From Brasenia schreberi (lineage: Eukaryota; Streptophyta; Magnoliopsida; Nymphaeales; Cabombaceae), in the NCBI GenBank assembly GCA_036023115.1, contig JAYKKT010000087.1:12726001-12790000 (forward strand): DNA of 64,000 nt, given 5' to 3'. Position 1 is the first letter of the stretch, and every line of letters begins with the position of its first letter. The translations under genes were made by a program, and so were the position numbers. Positions 1 through 11,700 of the stretch are shown here, in pieces. The notes beneath the pieces are model-generated. The model was not told the DNA's origin, searched no databases, and saw nothing but the letters and a program-made list of their open reading frames with translations.

Positions 1-393
1 GGACCCTAGGGTTCGGTTCTGGTTCAGTAAGTTCCAGAGAGGTTCTGGTTCAACCTGCTGGGCGGGGTCTCTAGGCTTGGGTAAGGGTAAGGGTAAGGGC
101 AAGGGCAAATGGTTAAGGCTAGGAAGTGAACCGTGCATGGTCCAAACACAAAGCCGCTCTGGTATCCACTTAACATAGAAACCGAATCTCACATTATCCG
201 AGTCCTTTGTAGTGATACATCTAATGTTCCTACCGAGTCGGTCTTCTCCCGCGCCCGCTGAAACTCGACTCCTGGGCAACTTTTCTACATCTATTGTTAG
301 AACTTAGAAGAATCACTTTCTGATCATCTCCTACGACGTTCTTTGGTTCACAGTAATCGACGAAGCGAGGTTTTTTCCGTCACTCGTTCAACG
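1..393. other. Upstream region of the VPS2-type gene
   Basis: No gene was recognised. The stretch holds an imperfect G-rich hexamer array at about 78-108 (GGGTAA three times, then GGGCAA twice) and the presumed promoter and 5' UTR of the gene that begins at 394. No clear TATA box was found. The first exon may also extend upstream as untranslated leader. Confidence 0.4.
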
Positions 394-3300
394 ATGAACG
401 CCGGCAAGAATTCGCAATCCAGAGGTCCTGTTTTTATCAAATTCCATTATAGAAGTTCGAAAATTTTCTTGTTTCTCTCAGATCCTTGGTTTTCAAATGT
501 TGTTTTCGAGATTATTAGCCTGATACTTTACATTTGTCTCTTCCTTTTACTGAGATCTGCTATCTTTTCCTCGTCAATTATTACTGTTCTGATTATTTGT
601 TTAAGTGAACGATGCGTTCGATTCGATTGCAGATTCCTTACGTGCAGTCAAGCGAGAGATAACAGGCAGCACAAGATGTAAGAACTTATTCCAGAATTTT
701 ATATTCGAGAAGAATAATGCAGATGCGAAGGGTTCCTTGTAGTTGACTGAGCGATTTGATATGTGAAAAAAATGATTTGGTTTTCTACGATGTTTCGTAA
801 AACGGATCGTTATAAAACATCTGATCAGTTCATTTGCCATTGATCCAGCGGAAATGGCCTATTTTTTTATGCACTCAATGAATTGAACTTTTGAGGATTT
901 CAGGCATAAATATGCAACAAACGATGATCTATTGTCGTCAATTTAGTTCTTCAAATATGCATAAACTTAGTTCGGCAACAAATTTGATCTCTTTCTCTCT
1001 CTATATATAACTACTACTAAGCTGCAGAGATGTCCTCTCTTCTACTGTGTCTTTCAGGTATCGAGAAGGAGATTACAGGGTTACAAAAAGAAGTACGCAA
1101 CTCCATCCCCACAAAAAGAGAAGAACAAAAGTTTCTAGTTTATTATTCAATGTATGATTGACTCGTGAGTACCCAATTCAATGCTGAATGTATGCAGGAG
1201 AAGAACCTCATTATGGAAATCAGGCGGACGGCTAAGCTTCATAACGAGGTGAGTCGTCTCTTACCTCAAACAAACCTCTTCTAAAGCACCAACTCACTCT
1301 TGCTTTAGACAACCGGCGTTATATATGATGAATTCTATAAATTATAATAAGGTTTTTTTCAAACAAAGAATTCAAGAAGCCGATTCCATTTAGTATGAGA
1401 AAAGGCTTAGTTGCAGTTGTTGTACCGATGATTTGTGAACGGTGGATATCGTATACTAAATGAATGCTTTCTACTTTCGTTTTCTATGAGAAAAGGCTTA
1501 GTTGTAGTTGTGTACGATGATTTGTGAATGGTGGATATCGTATACTAAATGAATGCTTTCTACTTTCGTTTTCTAGCTTAATTAGAAAAGCATAAAACAC
1601 TGTATTTGTTATCTGTATTTGTTATGTACTTTGCACATTCCAACTAAGAAGTGCTATTAAGAGAGTAATCCAAACGATGGGATCATTAATCATAATAGGA
1701 GCAATCAAAAGAAAACTGACCGGGATAAGTAATTTTTTGAGGGACGAACAACTTGATTTCCACTTTGCATTGTCATCTATGATAGAACAAATACACTACA
1801 CGAGAGAAGGACCAAGCCCCAAAGACCCGTATCTATATATTCAGTTCTCATCAAATAGAAAGTCAAGATAAAATGGGAGCTTTCCATCAAATTCATTCAA
1901 CAAAAAACAACTAAGCCTTTTCCCATAATAGATGGGGTCGGCTACATGAATTCTTTATTTCCACATAACCCTATCATGTGTCATGCTATCAATTAACTCA
2001 GTATAAAATAAAGCATTCATTATAGTTTCTTTTTAACACTTTTGTTACCGTCTTCTTCCTCTTTTAACATGTTCACAATATAGTTTTTCATATCTTTTTA
2101 TGCGAGCATTCTTTCGTCGTCTTTCTACGTGCCCAAACTATCTTAAACGATTTTTTCTCATTTTATTCTCTATTGGTGCTACTCCCAATTGGTTTAACTT
2201 TAAGTATACGGTCTTTCCTTATGTGATCACTCATCTATCTCAATATCTTTTGCACATGTTGATGATTAACTATCCAACACTCAAAATCATAAAACATAAC
2301 TGGTCTAATTTTTTCTCTATAATATTATATTTAAACTTTAATAGAATATTTTTATCACGGAGAATACCTTATGCGGCTCTTCATTTTAACCAACTGACAT
2401 AAATTTTATCCATAATATCTCGATCAAATTTTTTATCACTTTAAAAAATTGAACCTAAGTATTTAAAACTTCCCTTGTGAGGAATGCAATATGTGTCAAT
2501 CTTAATTTCTATGTCCTCTCAAGTACCCAAATGATCAAACTTACATTTCATATATTATGTCTTTGTTTTACTAAATCATAAGGCTTTACTTTCTAACGTT
2601 TCTTTCTATAGTTTTAATTTTCTATTAACTTTTTCTTTAGACTCGTTCACTAACACAATGTCATATGCAAATAGCATACACCAAGGTACTTCATCTTAAA
2701 TATATTTTGTTAATTCATCAATGATCAATATAAGTAAATATGAACTTAAAGTTGATCCTTGATGGAACCCATTGTTAACTTCAAAGGGGTATGTCATTCC
2801 TTCATGAGTCTTTACACAAGTTTTTGCACCAACGTACATGTCTCTTACGAGATTTATGTACGTCAATGAGATGCCTCTCTTTTTAAAGGTTCTCCAAAAA
2901 GATTTCTTGACACTCTATCATAAGCCTTTTCTAAATCAATAAATATCATGTGAAGGATCTTTTTTGTTATGAAATATTCCATAAGACGTCTCAATAGCTA
3001 AATTGCTTCAATAATAAATTTGTTGGGCATGAATCCAAATTGATTCTCTATTGTACTCAATACTTATCTTAACCTATGTTCAATAATTCTTTCCCATAAT
3101 TTCATAGTATGACTCACTAAATACCTCGATAATTTGAAACAATTCTAAATGTTTCCCTTATTCTTATAGATGGGTATAAGTGCACTTGTTTTTCATTCCT
3201 CAAGCGTCTTTTGGGTTCTCTATATTTCATTAGATAGTTTTGTGAGCAAAGTGAGCCTTATCTCTCTTAAGATTTTTCATACTTCTATAAGAATATTGTC

Positions 3301-6300
3301 TAATCCTACATGTTTACGAACCTTCATATATTTAAGAGCATTAATGACTTCAGTCTTTTAAATATGCCAATAGAAATTGTGGTTTATATACTTTTCTTAT
3401 TTGTCTAACTCTCCTAAACTACTACTAACATGTGTATTTTAATTAAAAATCTTATAAAAATATTTTTTCCATCTATTTTGATATCGTCATTCGCCACTAG
3501 ACTTTTCTTATCCTCGTCTTTGATTTATCTTAAAAAGTAATATCATTAGTTTTCTTATCTATAACCTTAGTTATCTTAAAAATATATCTTTCACCTTCTT
3601 TTGAGTTAAGTTTTTTATATAAATCATCCCAAATTTTAGCTTTTACTTCACTAACGGTTTTTTTTGTTTCTTTCTTTACTTTCTTATAAGCCTCTTAAAT
3701 TTCACTAGTATTTTTGGCATAATGCAATTTGTAATATGTCTTCTTTGCCTTGATTTAATCTTGCACCACTTCACTCCACCACCAAGCTTCTTTTTATATC
3801 GGTACACTTCCCTTAGATTCACGTAATACATCTTTTGTTACTTCTCTAATATGTATAGTCATATTGTTCAACGTATTTTCTTTCTCCTATAGAACAAAGA
3901 CAAAATATATGGAATGTAAGTTTGATCATTTGGTTACCTCAAAGGACATAAAAATTAAAATTGGCACACATTGCATCCCCCAAAAGAAAAGTTTTAAATA
4001 CCTAAGGTCAATTTTTCAGAGTGATGGAAGAATTGATGGAGATTTTACGCATAGAATTAATGCTAGTTAGTAAAATGGAGAGGAGCATCAGGTATTCTTT
4101 GTGATAAGAAGATACCATTAAAGTTAAAAGTTAAATATTATAGAGCAGTAATTAGGCCTGTCATATTTTATGGTTATGAGTGTTGGGCACTTAATCATCA
4201 ACATGTACAAAAGATGTTTGTGACAGAAATGAAGATGTTGAGATGGATGAGTAGTCATAAAGAAAATATACATAATGAGGTTATTAGAAACAAATTAGGA
4301 GTGGCACCAATAGAGGATAAAATGAGAGAATATCGTTTAAGATGGTTTGGACATATAGAAAGAAGATCAAAAAAAGAACGTGTAAGAAGGTATGAAAAAC
4401 TAAATTTGGAAAGTATTAAAAGAGCTAGAGGACGACACAAAAGTGTTGGAAAGAAACAATAAAGAATGATCTAGCTTATTGTGAGTTAACTGCTAACATG
4501 GCACACGATAGGGATATGTGGAAACAAAGAATCCATATAGCCAACTCCATCTAGTATGGGAAAAGGCTTAGTTGTTGTTGTTGTTGTTGTTGTACATTTG
4601 AGCTTTCACCGTTAGTCTAAATAACTCTATGCACTATATTCTTCCTTTCCCACTTTTTTACTTACAAATCCATTACTAAAAGTCAATATTGATTAGTTAA
4701 GCTTTCCTAACTTGAAAATTACCGACACATGCAGATGCATTGTTAGATGAGATGTCACACATTATGTTGGCTTTTGGCTTAATTATGACGTCTGGCTCTA
4801 GAAGATTTAGAAGGCTTGTTTACACAATCTGCAGGTCGCAGTTCGTGTTTTGGCTCGTGAGCTGGTGAGGCTGAGGAAGCAAATCTCAAAATTCCAAGCG
4901 ACTCGTGCTCAGATGAGAGGCATTGCTACTCATACTCAAGTATGCTAACTACTCAGTTTTCTTGTCGTAAGGAAAAATTTGTTCCTCTTCTAGTTCTGGT
5001 TGTATCTATTGCAATGCAATTTTAATTTCAGTTCCTTATTTCATTTGGTGTACGTTTTTCCTTTGTGGAGGCCATGTATGCCACAACTTCAGTTGCTGCT
5101 GGCATGAAGGGCGTAAACAGATCAATGACAGCTATGACTAAGGTATGCAATTCTTGAGATTTAAATACTCTTCCTGAGTTTTGTTTTTTGCTTTTTGCTT
5201 TGGTTTCCCTTTTTGGTACTTGAAGAATTCGCTTTAGCGTTTGCCCTTAATAACTAGTAAAACTTTCTTTCTTATATTTGGTCCTTTGACATTCTACCTC
5301 TGAACTTTAGAGGAAAATTTTCTGACAAACGTACCGAGACAGAGCCTGATTTGGTTAGCCAAGCCATATTTAAGTGCTAATGCGCTTGATCACATCAAAA
5401 CTCACGCTTTGCAAGAGATGTCTTGGATTGGTGATCTCTTGAAAATTGGTGTGTTGTAGCCTTTTAGTTGATCCCGTGAAAAAGGAAACTTTACGAGAAG
5501 GTGAAACATGGTTGCACCCATGGCAGCATAAAATGCAGAGCATGCCACCCTTGCGCTTGGGACCTTTGATTGGCATGAGAATGTGCAAGGAGTTACCCCT
5601 ATGATAGTCGAACCCATGACTGGCTATCGATCAGTGAAGCCTCTCTTCCACTGTGCCAACCTCCTCGGATTGTTCTTTTCTATATTTGATTCATGTACAA
5701 CAAATAACAACAACTAAGCCTTTTCCCATATTAGATGGGGTCGGCTACATGAATTCTTTGTTTTCACAGAACTGTATCATGTACCATGTTAGCAGTTAAC
5801 TCACAATAAGCTAGATCATTCTTTATTGTTTCTTTCCAACACTTTTGTGATCGTCCAGTATGTTTGATTCATGTGAACTAATCAAATGGTTTGCCTTAGA
5901 ATGACAAGTCCACCATATTAAGTTGACTGCTTATTGACAAATTAATCTGTAGCAATTGGCACCTAAGGAACAGATGAGAGTTACCCAGGAATTTCAGAGG
6001 CGGTCACAACAAATGGCTATGACGGTAAGCCGTGGAATCTCATACGTTCTTCTTATCCTTCCGTAAGATCACAACATGCACGAGAGAACTTCGTGTTGCT
6101 TACCGAAGAAAAAGGACTTCGTGGTATAGCTGAAGGAGTTTAAAAGGGTTGTGCTTAATCCTTCTAGTGATTATGTCGGCATTGTTTGCTTTCTCTGCAC
6201 CATAGTTTCATCTAACTACCAAAATCTTGAAACTTTTTATTGTCTCTGCTTATTGCATATGCCTTTCTTCCGGGATGCAGACTGAGATGATGTCAGATTC

Positions 6301-7383
6301 CATAGATGATGCTTTAGACAATGAGGATGTCGAGCTGGATTCCGATGATCTGACTAATCAGGTGCAGTTCTGAAACCAATACTGTCGGAATTGGCCTGAA
6401 TCCAGGCCTGTTTTCCATGTGTCCTAACTACCAAATTTTCTTTGCAATTTTCTTGTTACTAATTATTTTGCTTCAAAAGCTTTTATCTATTCAAGCTGAT
6501 TTAATTTGGCTCAGCCGAATCATTGAACATGAAAAGCTACATTGGTTTAAAAATTGGTTTCCCATCGTAACGTAGGTGCTCGATGAGATTGGAATTAGTG
6601 TCGCTTCGCAGGTACGTTGCTCAGATCTATATTTCTGTCATATTACGTAAGTAAACAATTTTCAAGTTCTGATAGTTGCTGCATGTGCTTCTGAGTAGTT
6701 GCCTGCGACCCCCAAACAAAGAATTGCAAAGAAAACTGCAGAAGCTAACAGCAGGTAAAATCTTCTTGCTAGTTTTGATAAATCAGTCTATGAACTGAGT
6801 TTCTATTGTACATGCATTCCCCTGATCACATGAATGAGTTGGCCTTGAGCAAGAGAACGGTTTGTTTGAGTAAACAAGAGAGGACAGATTTGGGATGAAT
6901 TAGCTCAAGTCGGCTCATTTAACACACATGGTCAATATCTGAAGATCTTTTGATACACAAAGCCAAAAGGCCAACTAGAGGTAGCACATTCCACTCGAAA
7001 ATGCAGGGCAGCTTTTTTTGACAAAATCTTGAACCTGACGTAAAACTGGCTTCAGCTCTTGCTTGACCTTGACCTAAGGCAAGTTAGTACGTTTCTTTCC
7101 AAGCCAAGGTCCCGTTTGACAGTCTTTATAAAGTCTCATACAACGTATGATACTTTATCTGTCATTTTCAGAGGTTGGAAAATGGACAGCATCATACAAC
7201 GTATGGTGGTTGGTTATGGTATCCTACACGACATTTTGCCTGTCGAACCCATGCACCTAGAGGGTCAGGATTTTGGCTATGTAATGCTCAGGATAAAATG
7301 TATCATATGGCTACAATACTTTACCTCAATTTGCTACCTGATTCATTTGTCTCTGTTACAGCTCGGAGACGGAAGACCTATAG
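394..7383 (+). CDS. VPS2.3: ESCRT-III subunit, VPS2.2/VPS2.3 (CHMP2-like), C-terminally truncated
   Basis: Eleven exons: 394-424, 633-677, 1058-1092, 1198-1248, 4835-4939, 5071-5142, 5953-6024, 6281-6361, 6576-6611, 6699-6754 and 7362-7383. All phases agree and the joined product is 201 residues. Diagnostic stretches are SLRAVKREITGSTR, MEIRRTAKLHNE, LARELVRLRKQI, TEMMSDSIDDALDNED and QVLDEIGISVASQ, which match plant VPS2.2/VPS2.3 Snf7-family proteins that polymerise on endosomal membranes for multivesicular-body sorting. Exon 1 is the least certain: it keeps the family's initial Met-Asn and exon length but lacks the usual basic run, and its donor (GTCCTG) is weak. The last exon reads SETEDL then TAG at 7381-7383, where the family has Glu followed by the MIM1 helix. 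Translation past the stop still resembles that helix, in degraded form (KILDAFGNLKG). Intron 4 (3.6 kb) is filled by RTE copies. This could be a functional truncated paralogue or an early pseudogene. Confidence 0.82.
1372..1577 (+). repeat. Tandem duplication of about 91 bp seeded on an RTE tail
   Basis: Two adjacent near-identical units, about 1395-1485 and 1486-1576, each run from ATGAGAAAAGGCTTAGTTG to CTACTTTCGTTTTCT. The first is preceded by GCCGATTCCATTTAGTATG, the terminal sequence of the RTE family found throughout the window. This is therefore a tiny RTE 3'-end insertion in intron 4 of the VPS2-type gene that was later duplicated together with flanking DNA. Confidence 0.7.
1897..4722 (-). 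mobile_element. Old degenerate RTE retrotransposon (minus), interrupted by a plus-strand copy
   Basis: The 3' terminus (rc of ACAACTAAGCCTTTTCCCATA) lies at about 1900 and the element reads upstream through the C-terminal domain, reverse transcriptase and linker on the minus strand to about 3890. After a foreign plus-strand insert it resumes at about 4600-4722, matching the same linker region as the copy at 60.5 kb. Stops and frameshifts are frequent, so it is an old inactive copy. It lies in intron 4 of the VPS2-type gene. Confidence 0.75.
3893..4593 (+). mobile_element. 5'-truncated RTE copy nested inside the minus-strand RTE
   Basis: It begins near ACAAAATATATGGAATG (the MECKFDH part of the RTE polyprotein) and runs through [28 protein letters not shown] and the terminal GCTTAGTTG to a (TTG)n tail at about 4571-4593. 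It is in the opposite orientation to its host RTE, which continues on both sides. An in-frame stop follows HRINAS, so it is not coding. Confidence 0.75.
5697..5856 (-). mobile_element. Short 3'-end RTE fragment
   Basis: About 160 bp of RTE 3' end on the minus strand, from the CAA-rich tail through the terminal GGGTCGGCTACATG block to ACTTTTGTGATCGTCC. It lies in the intron before exon 7 of the VPS2-type gene and is 5'-truncated. Confidence 0.75.
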
Positions 7384-7493
7384 AAGATTCTTGATGCCTT
7401 CGGGAACTTAAAAGGATGAGCAGTGGTTTTGCAAGCTAATGCACCAATGCAAACAATATACTCAATAGCTTGTGTAATCTGTGATGTACAATC

Positions 7494-7499
7494 AATAAA
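7494..7499 (+). promoter_or_regulatory. Poly(A) signal AATAAA of the VPS2-type gene
   Basis: A canonical AATAAA lies about 110 bp after the TAG, immediately before a long CT microsatellite. It is the likely 3'-end signal of the plus-strand VPS2-type transcript. Confidence 0.5.

Positions 7500-7500
<1 letters not shown>

Positions 7501-7553
<53 letters not shown>
7501..7553. repeat. (CT)n microsatellite
   Basis: An uninterrupted CT run of about 26 units. Apparent Arg-Glu repeat reading frames across it are composition artefacts. Confidence 0.98.
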
Positions 7554-7557
<4 letters not shown>

Positions 7558-8706
7558 ACAGGATGACATGATGGACTATGGTTGAGTGGTAAAATATCAA
7601 ACGCATGATGGCTACCATAAAAGGAACGGCACATCAGGCTGGTTTTGGCAGCACCCGGCTGAGAAAGAACCGTGGAATATTTGTCGTATCAAATGGATGG
7701 ATCTTTCCAACCTGTAGTCTGACACGCCTCCAGAAAAAGTAGGAGATTGGTACACCTCAGACAGTTGCTTAACTATCGCGACAAACGGCTCCGGGATGAT
7801 CGAAGATGCCCAGCCAAATGAAACACCTGCCACAACTGCACAGCAGTTCTTTAACCAAAGCTTCCTTGGACTGTAACTGTATTTCCTGCCATGGCGATGG
7901 CGGGCATTTAATGCGCTATCGACCAATTTGCCAAGAAGCATGCGTGTGATATCTTATTATTGGTCGTCTCTGCCATTTTCGAAGTTTCCCAGCCAAGTGA
8001 AACACCTTCCTCAAGCGCACAGCAATTTTTTATCCGCAGCTTCCTTGGACCGTAATGTATTTCCAGCCATGGCGATGGCGGGCATTTATTAAGCTATCGA
8101 CCAATTTACCAACAACCGTGCGTGTGCTGTCTTGTTAATGGTTTCATCGGTCATTTCTAGAAACGAATACTCTTTCCGTCTCAACACACTTCTCCCAACA
8201 CAGTACAACGCAAAGGCTCCCCATATGGCAACTCTCCATAGGAATCTCTCTCTCAAACACACACACACACGCATGCGCACACACAACAGTCATGCCTACA
8301 TGAGCGGATACAGCATTCTATTCTCCTAACAGAAGACCAAAAGCATGGATTAGCTTGTTCATTAATTGTCTGAAAGTAGTGGCATGCGCTGGCAATACTG
8401 ATATCAACATTACAACAATGATTTAGTAATAGAAAGTCTCGTATATCACAATTATCCTTGCAGGAGAATGAAGAAGGGTGTGACGTTCTTAAAGACCCTT
8501 TCTTTCCACCTGTCAGAAAAACTGGGGAATGTCAATTGTTAAAGGTAGCAGGACTGGATCTTTCCAATTTTTCCCACATACATATCAATCAACAATTTTA
8601 AGCAACGATAATATAGACAGAGAAGCGGAAGGCTACCGAAAATACAAGGTGAACCTCCTTCAACTTCACGGGCTCTAGCAGTTCCTCCGCACAATCTTGT
8701 GCCTTT
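7554..8706. other. Intergenic region with a 182-bp-period tandem duplication and a CA repeat
   Basis: No recognised gene. Two diverged copies of one segment lie at about 7808-7970 and 7990-8155, each with CAGCCAA(A/G)TGAAACACC, CTTCCTTGGAC and CCATGGCGATGGCGGGCATT. A minus-strand frame at 7612-7941 (109 codons) covers the first copy but resembles no family I know. A CA-rich run lies at about 8252-8290. The part from about 8460 is probably the 3' UTR of the downstream minus-strand kinase gene. Confidence 0.5.
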
Positions 8707-11700
8707 TCATTTCCTCTTGTCAACTACAGAGAGGAGCTCAAAATTCCTCAGGTCATCCCTGGAAGGCCTTGATGGTAGATTGCGGGAGACACTTGAAGGC
8801 TTTGGGTCATACCCAGTTTGGACTCGCTGCGTTGTCAATGGACGGCCACCACCTGAACCCTGCCTGGCTGTTGTTCGGCTTGCATCCCCAGGATCACCTG
8901 GGGAGCTGGGTTTGCTAGTAGATGCAAGTGCCTTCTTTGAGTTGCTGCCATTTTTGGCCGATGAGCCACGACCTTTTTCAGCATCCAATACCTGGAAATG
9001 CAGTGATATTTCCCATGATAAGATGGCTGATAAAAGTTTTCATTAGGTAATGTTTCCATGACAGTAATATCGATGAACCCTGTGGAGAAGACAAGTAAAT
9101 AACTGATAGTACAAAAGATGCAAACGAAAAGGAATAGGCCTCATCCAGCTTGAGATTTGAGAGTCGTTTACAGTGAACTCAAAATGCCAACTTTTCCTAC
9201 TTCCTGGGCCCGGCTATTCCCAGTAATTGGGGGCTTAATGTAGAAAGCGTACAAACTCAAAACTTAAAATTGGACCCAATGCATTTGAAATGGAACCGGA
9301 TGGCGGTGGGGTTAGACAAGGCCACCACCAGTAAAGGAGCCACCTAATTGTTTACGGTAGGACCAATTGCACATCCAGTATCTTTTATATAATATGCACA
9401 TAAAACACGAGATCATTCACTAGAGAGGTGACTGATTTTCGATTGGGCAAATGCAAACACCAATAAATGCAGATAAATGTTTGTGCAGATTACCCTCAAA
9501 ATAAGAATCCTTGTGGAATTTGAACAACAACAACAACAACAACAACAACTAAGCCTTTTCCCATACTAGACGGGGTCGGCTACATGGATTCTTTGTTTCC
9601 ACAGATCCCTATCGTGTGCCATGTTAGCAGTTAACTCCCAATAAACTAGATCATTCTTTATTGTTTCTTTCCAACACTTTTGTGGTCGTCCTCTACCTCT
9701 TTTAATACTTTCCAAATTTAGTTTTTCTAACCTTCTTACAGGTTCTTCTTTTGATCTTCTTTCTATATGTCCAAACCATCTTAAACGATGTTCTCTCATT
9801 TTATCCTCTATTGGTGCCACTCCTAATTTGTTTCTAATAACCTCATTATGTATACGGTCTTTTCTTGTATGACCACTCATCCATCTCAACATCTTCATTT
9901 CTGTCACAGACATCTTTTGTACATGTTGATGATTAACTGCCCAACACTCAGAACCATAAAACATGGCAGGCCTAATTGCTGCTCTATAATATTTACCTTT
10001 TAATTTTAATGGTATCTTCTTATCACAAAGAATACCTGATGCTCCTCTCCATTTTAACCAACCAGCATTAATTCTATGTGTAACATCTCCATCAATTCTT
10101 CCATCACTTTGAAAAATTGACCCTAGGTATTTAAAACTTTCCTTTTGGGGAATGCAATGTGTGCCAATTTTAATTTCTATGTCCTCTGAAGTAGCCAAAT
10201 GATCAAACTTACATTCCATATATTCTGTCTTTGTTCTACTAAGTCGGAGGCCTTTGCTTTCTAATGTTTATTTCCATAGTTCCAATTTTCTATTAACTTT
10301 TTCCTTAGACTCCTCCACTAATACAATGTCATCTGCAAATAACATACACCAAGGTACTTCATCTTGAATATGTTTTGTTAACTCATCCATCACCATTATA
10401 AATAAGTATGGACTTAAAGTTGATCCTTGATGTAACCCAATATTAACTTCAAAGAAGTCTGTCGTTCCTTCATGAGTCCTCACACATGTTTTTGCACCAT
10501 CATACATGTCTCTTATAAGGTTAATATATGTCAATGGGATACCTCTTTTTTCCAAAGTTCTCCAAAGAACCTCCCTCGGTACCCTATCATAAGCTTTTTC
10601 TAGATCAATAAATATCATGTGAAGGTCTTTCTTTTTTACTCTAAAATGTTCCATAAGACGTCTCAGAAGGTGAATCGCTTCAATAGTAGATCTACCTGGC
10701 ATAAATCCAAATTGGTTCTCTGTTTGGAACCTATGACAAAAACCTGTTGGCTCACGCAGACTGGTACTGTCTAGGGTTATAACTGACAAAGACCTGAATG
10801 ACGAATTTTTGGCCATTCTATGCTACAAACTCTACCGCCAAATGGTGGACATAACAATGAAACATAACAACCTCGAATGCTAAGTAAAGAACCCTGTATT
10901 CGTGCTGATGACGAAGACGGACCTCCCACGAGCAACAGTGAGTTTCTTCTTGTTTTTCGTCAATCTCTCTTCCCATTTCTTCTCCCTTTATTGTCTTATT
11001 TTTTCCTTTATCTTTCTTCCTCTTTTATTTCCTATGTTTCTTTTTTCCTCTGTAGGGATGCCTAGGCATTGTTAAGAAGTTGGAGTCTAAGACTCTAAAC
11101 ATCATTCACTGCATCTTTATTGGCATGTTTTTTCATGAATTTTGTTTTCTCCTTTTTTGCCTTCTTTGTTTTCTCTTTATTTATTTCATTTTTTTTGCTT
11201 GTTCTGCATTAGTTCATGCCTTTTTATCCATTTCATGCTTCCTTTTCTCTTTATTCTGCATTAGTTTTGTATTATTTGTTTCACTTCCTATTTTTCTTTT
11301 CATTAGTTCTGCACTATCTTATTTCTTTTTCTCTTTCTTATATCTCCTGCAATTAGTTTTCTATTATTTCATGCTTCTTTTTCTCTCTGTGACTTTCCTG
11401 TTTTGGTATGATCAGTTTTATTTACTTGTTGTTAGCTTCATATAGGCTTCATAAGCCTTTTCAAAGCAAATGAAATGAGAATTTCAGTTACTAAACCATG
11501 ATTGGTGTTCTTGCTTGCTCCATTTTGTTTACTACAAATAAGGTTCCAGTAAATGCATCCTACTAAGAGTATGAACCATATGATTGTTGCTTCATGTTTT
11601 CTTTTAATTAATTACCACTGATGTCTTTCTAGGGGTAATTCTCGACAGTAAGAGCAGTTCATGATAGTTTGTTTTTTACTTATGATTAATCCTCGACATT

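Noticed and set aside
78..108. Telomere-like GGGTAA hexamers
   Set aside because: The order is GGGTAA, not the plant TTTAGGG or TTAGGG permutation, and only five imperfect units are present.
7356..7634. Minus-strand frames with a long Arg-Glu repeat
   Set aside because: They are translations of the CT microsatellite and lack any conserved sequence around it.
11080..11445. Hydrophobic 121-codon frame resembling a membrane protein
   Set aside because: It comes from T-rich repeat DNA; the Phe/Leu/Ser content follows base composition and there is no homologous context.
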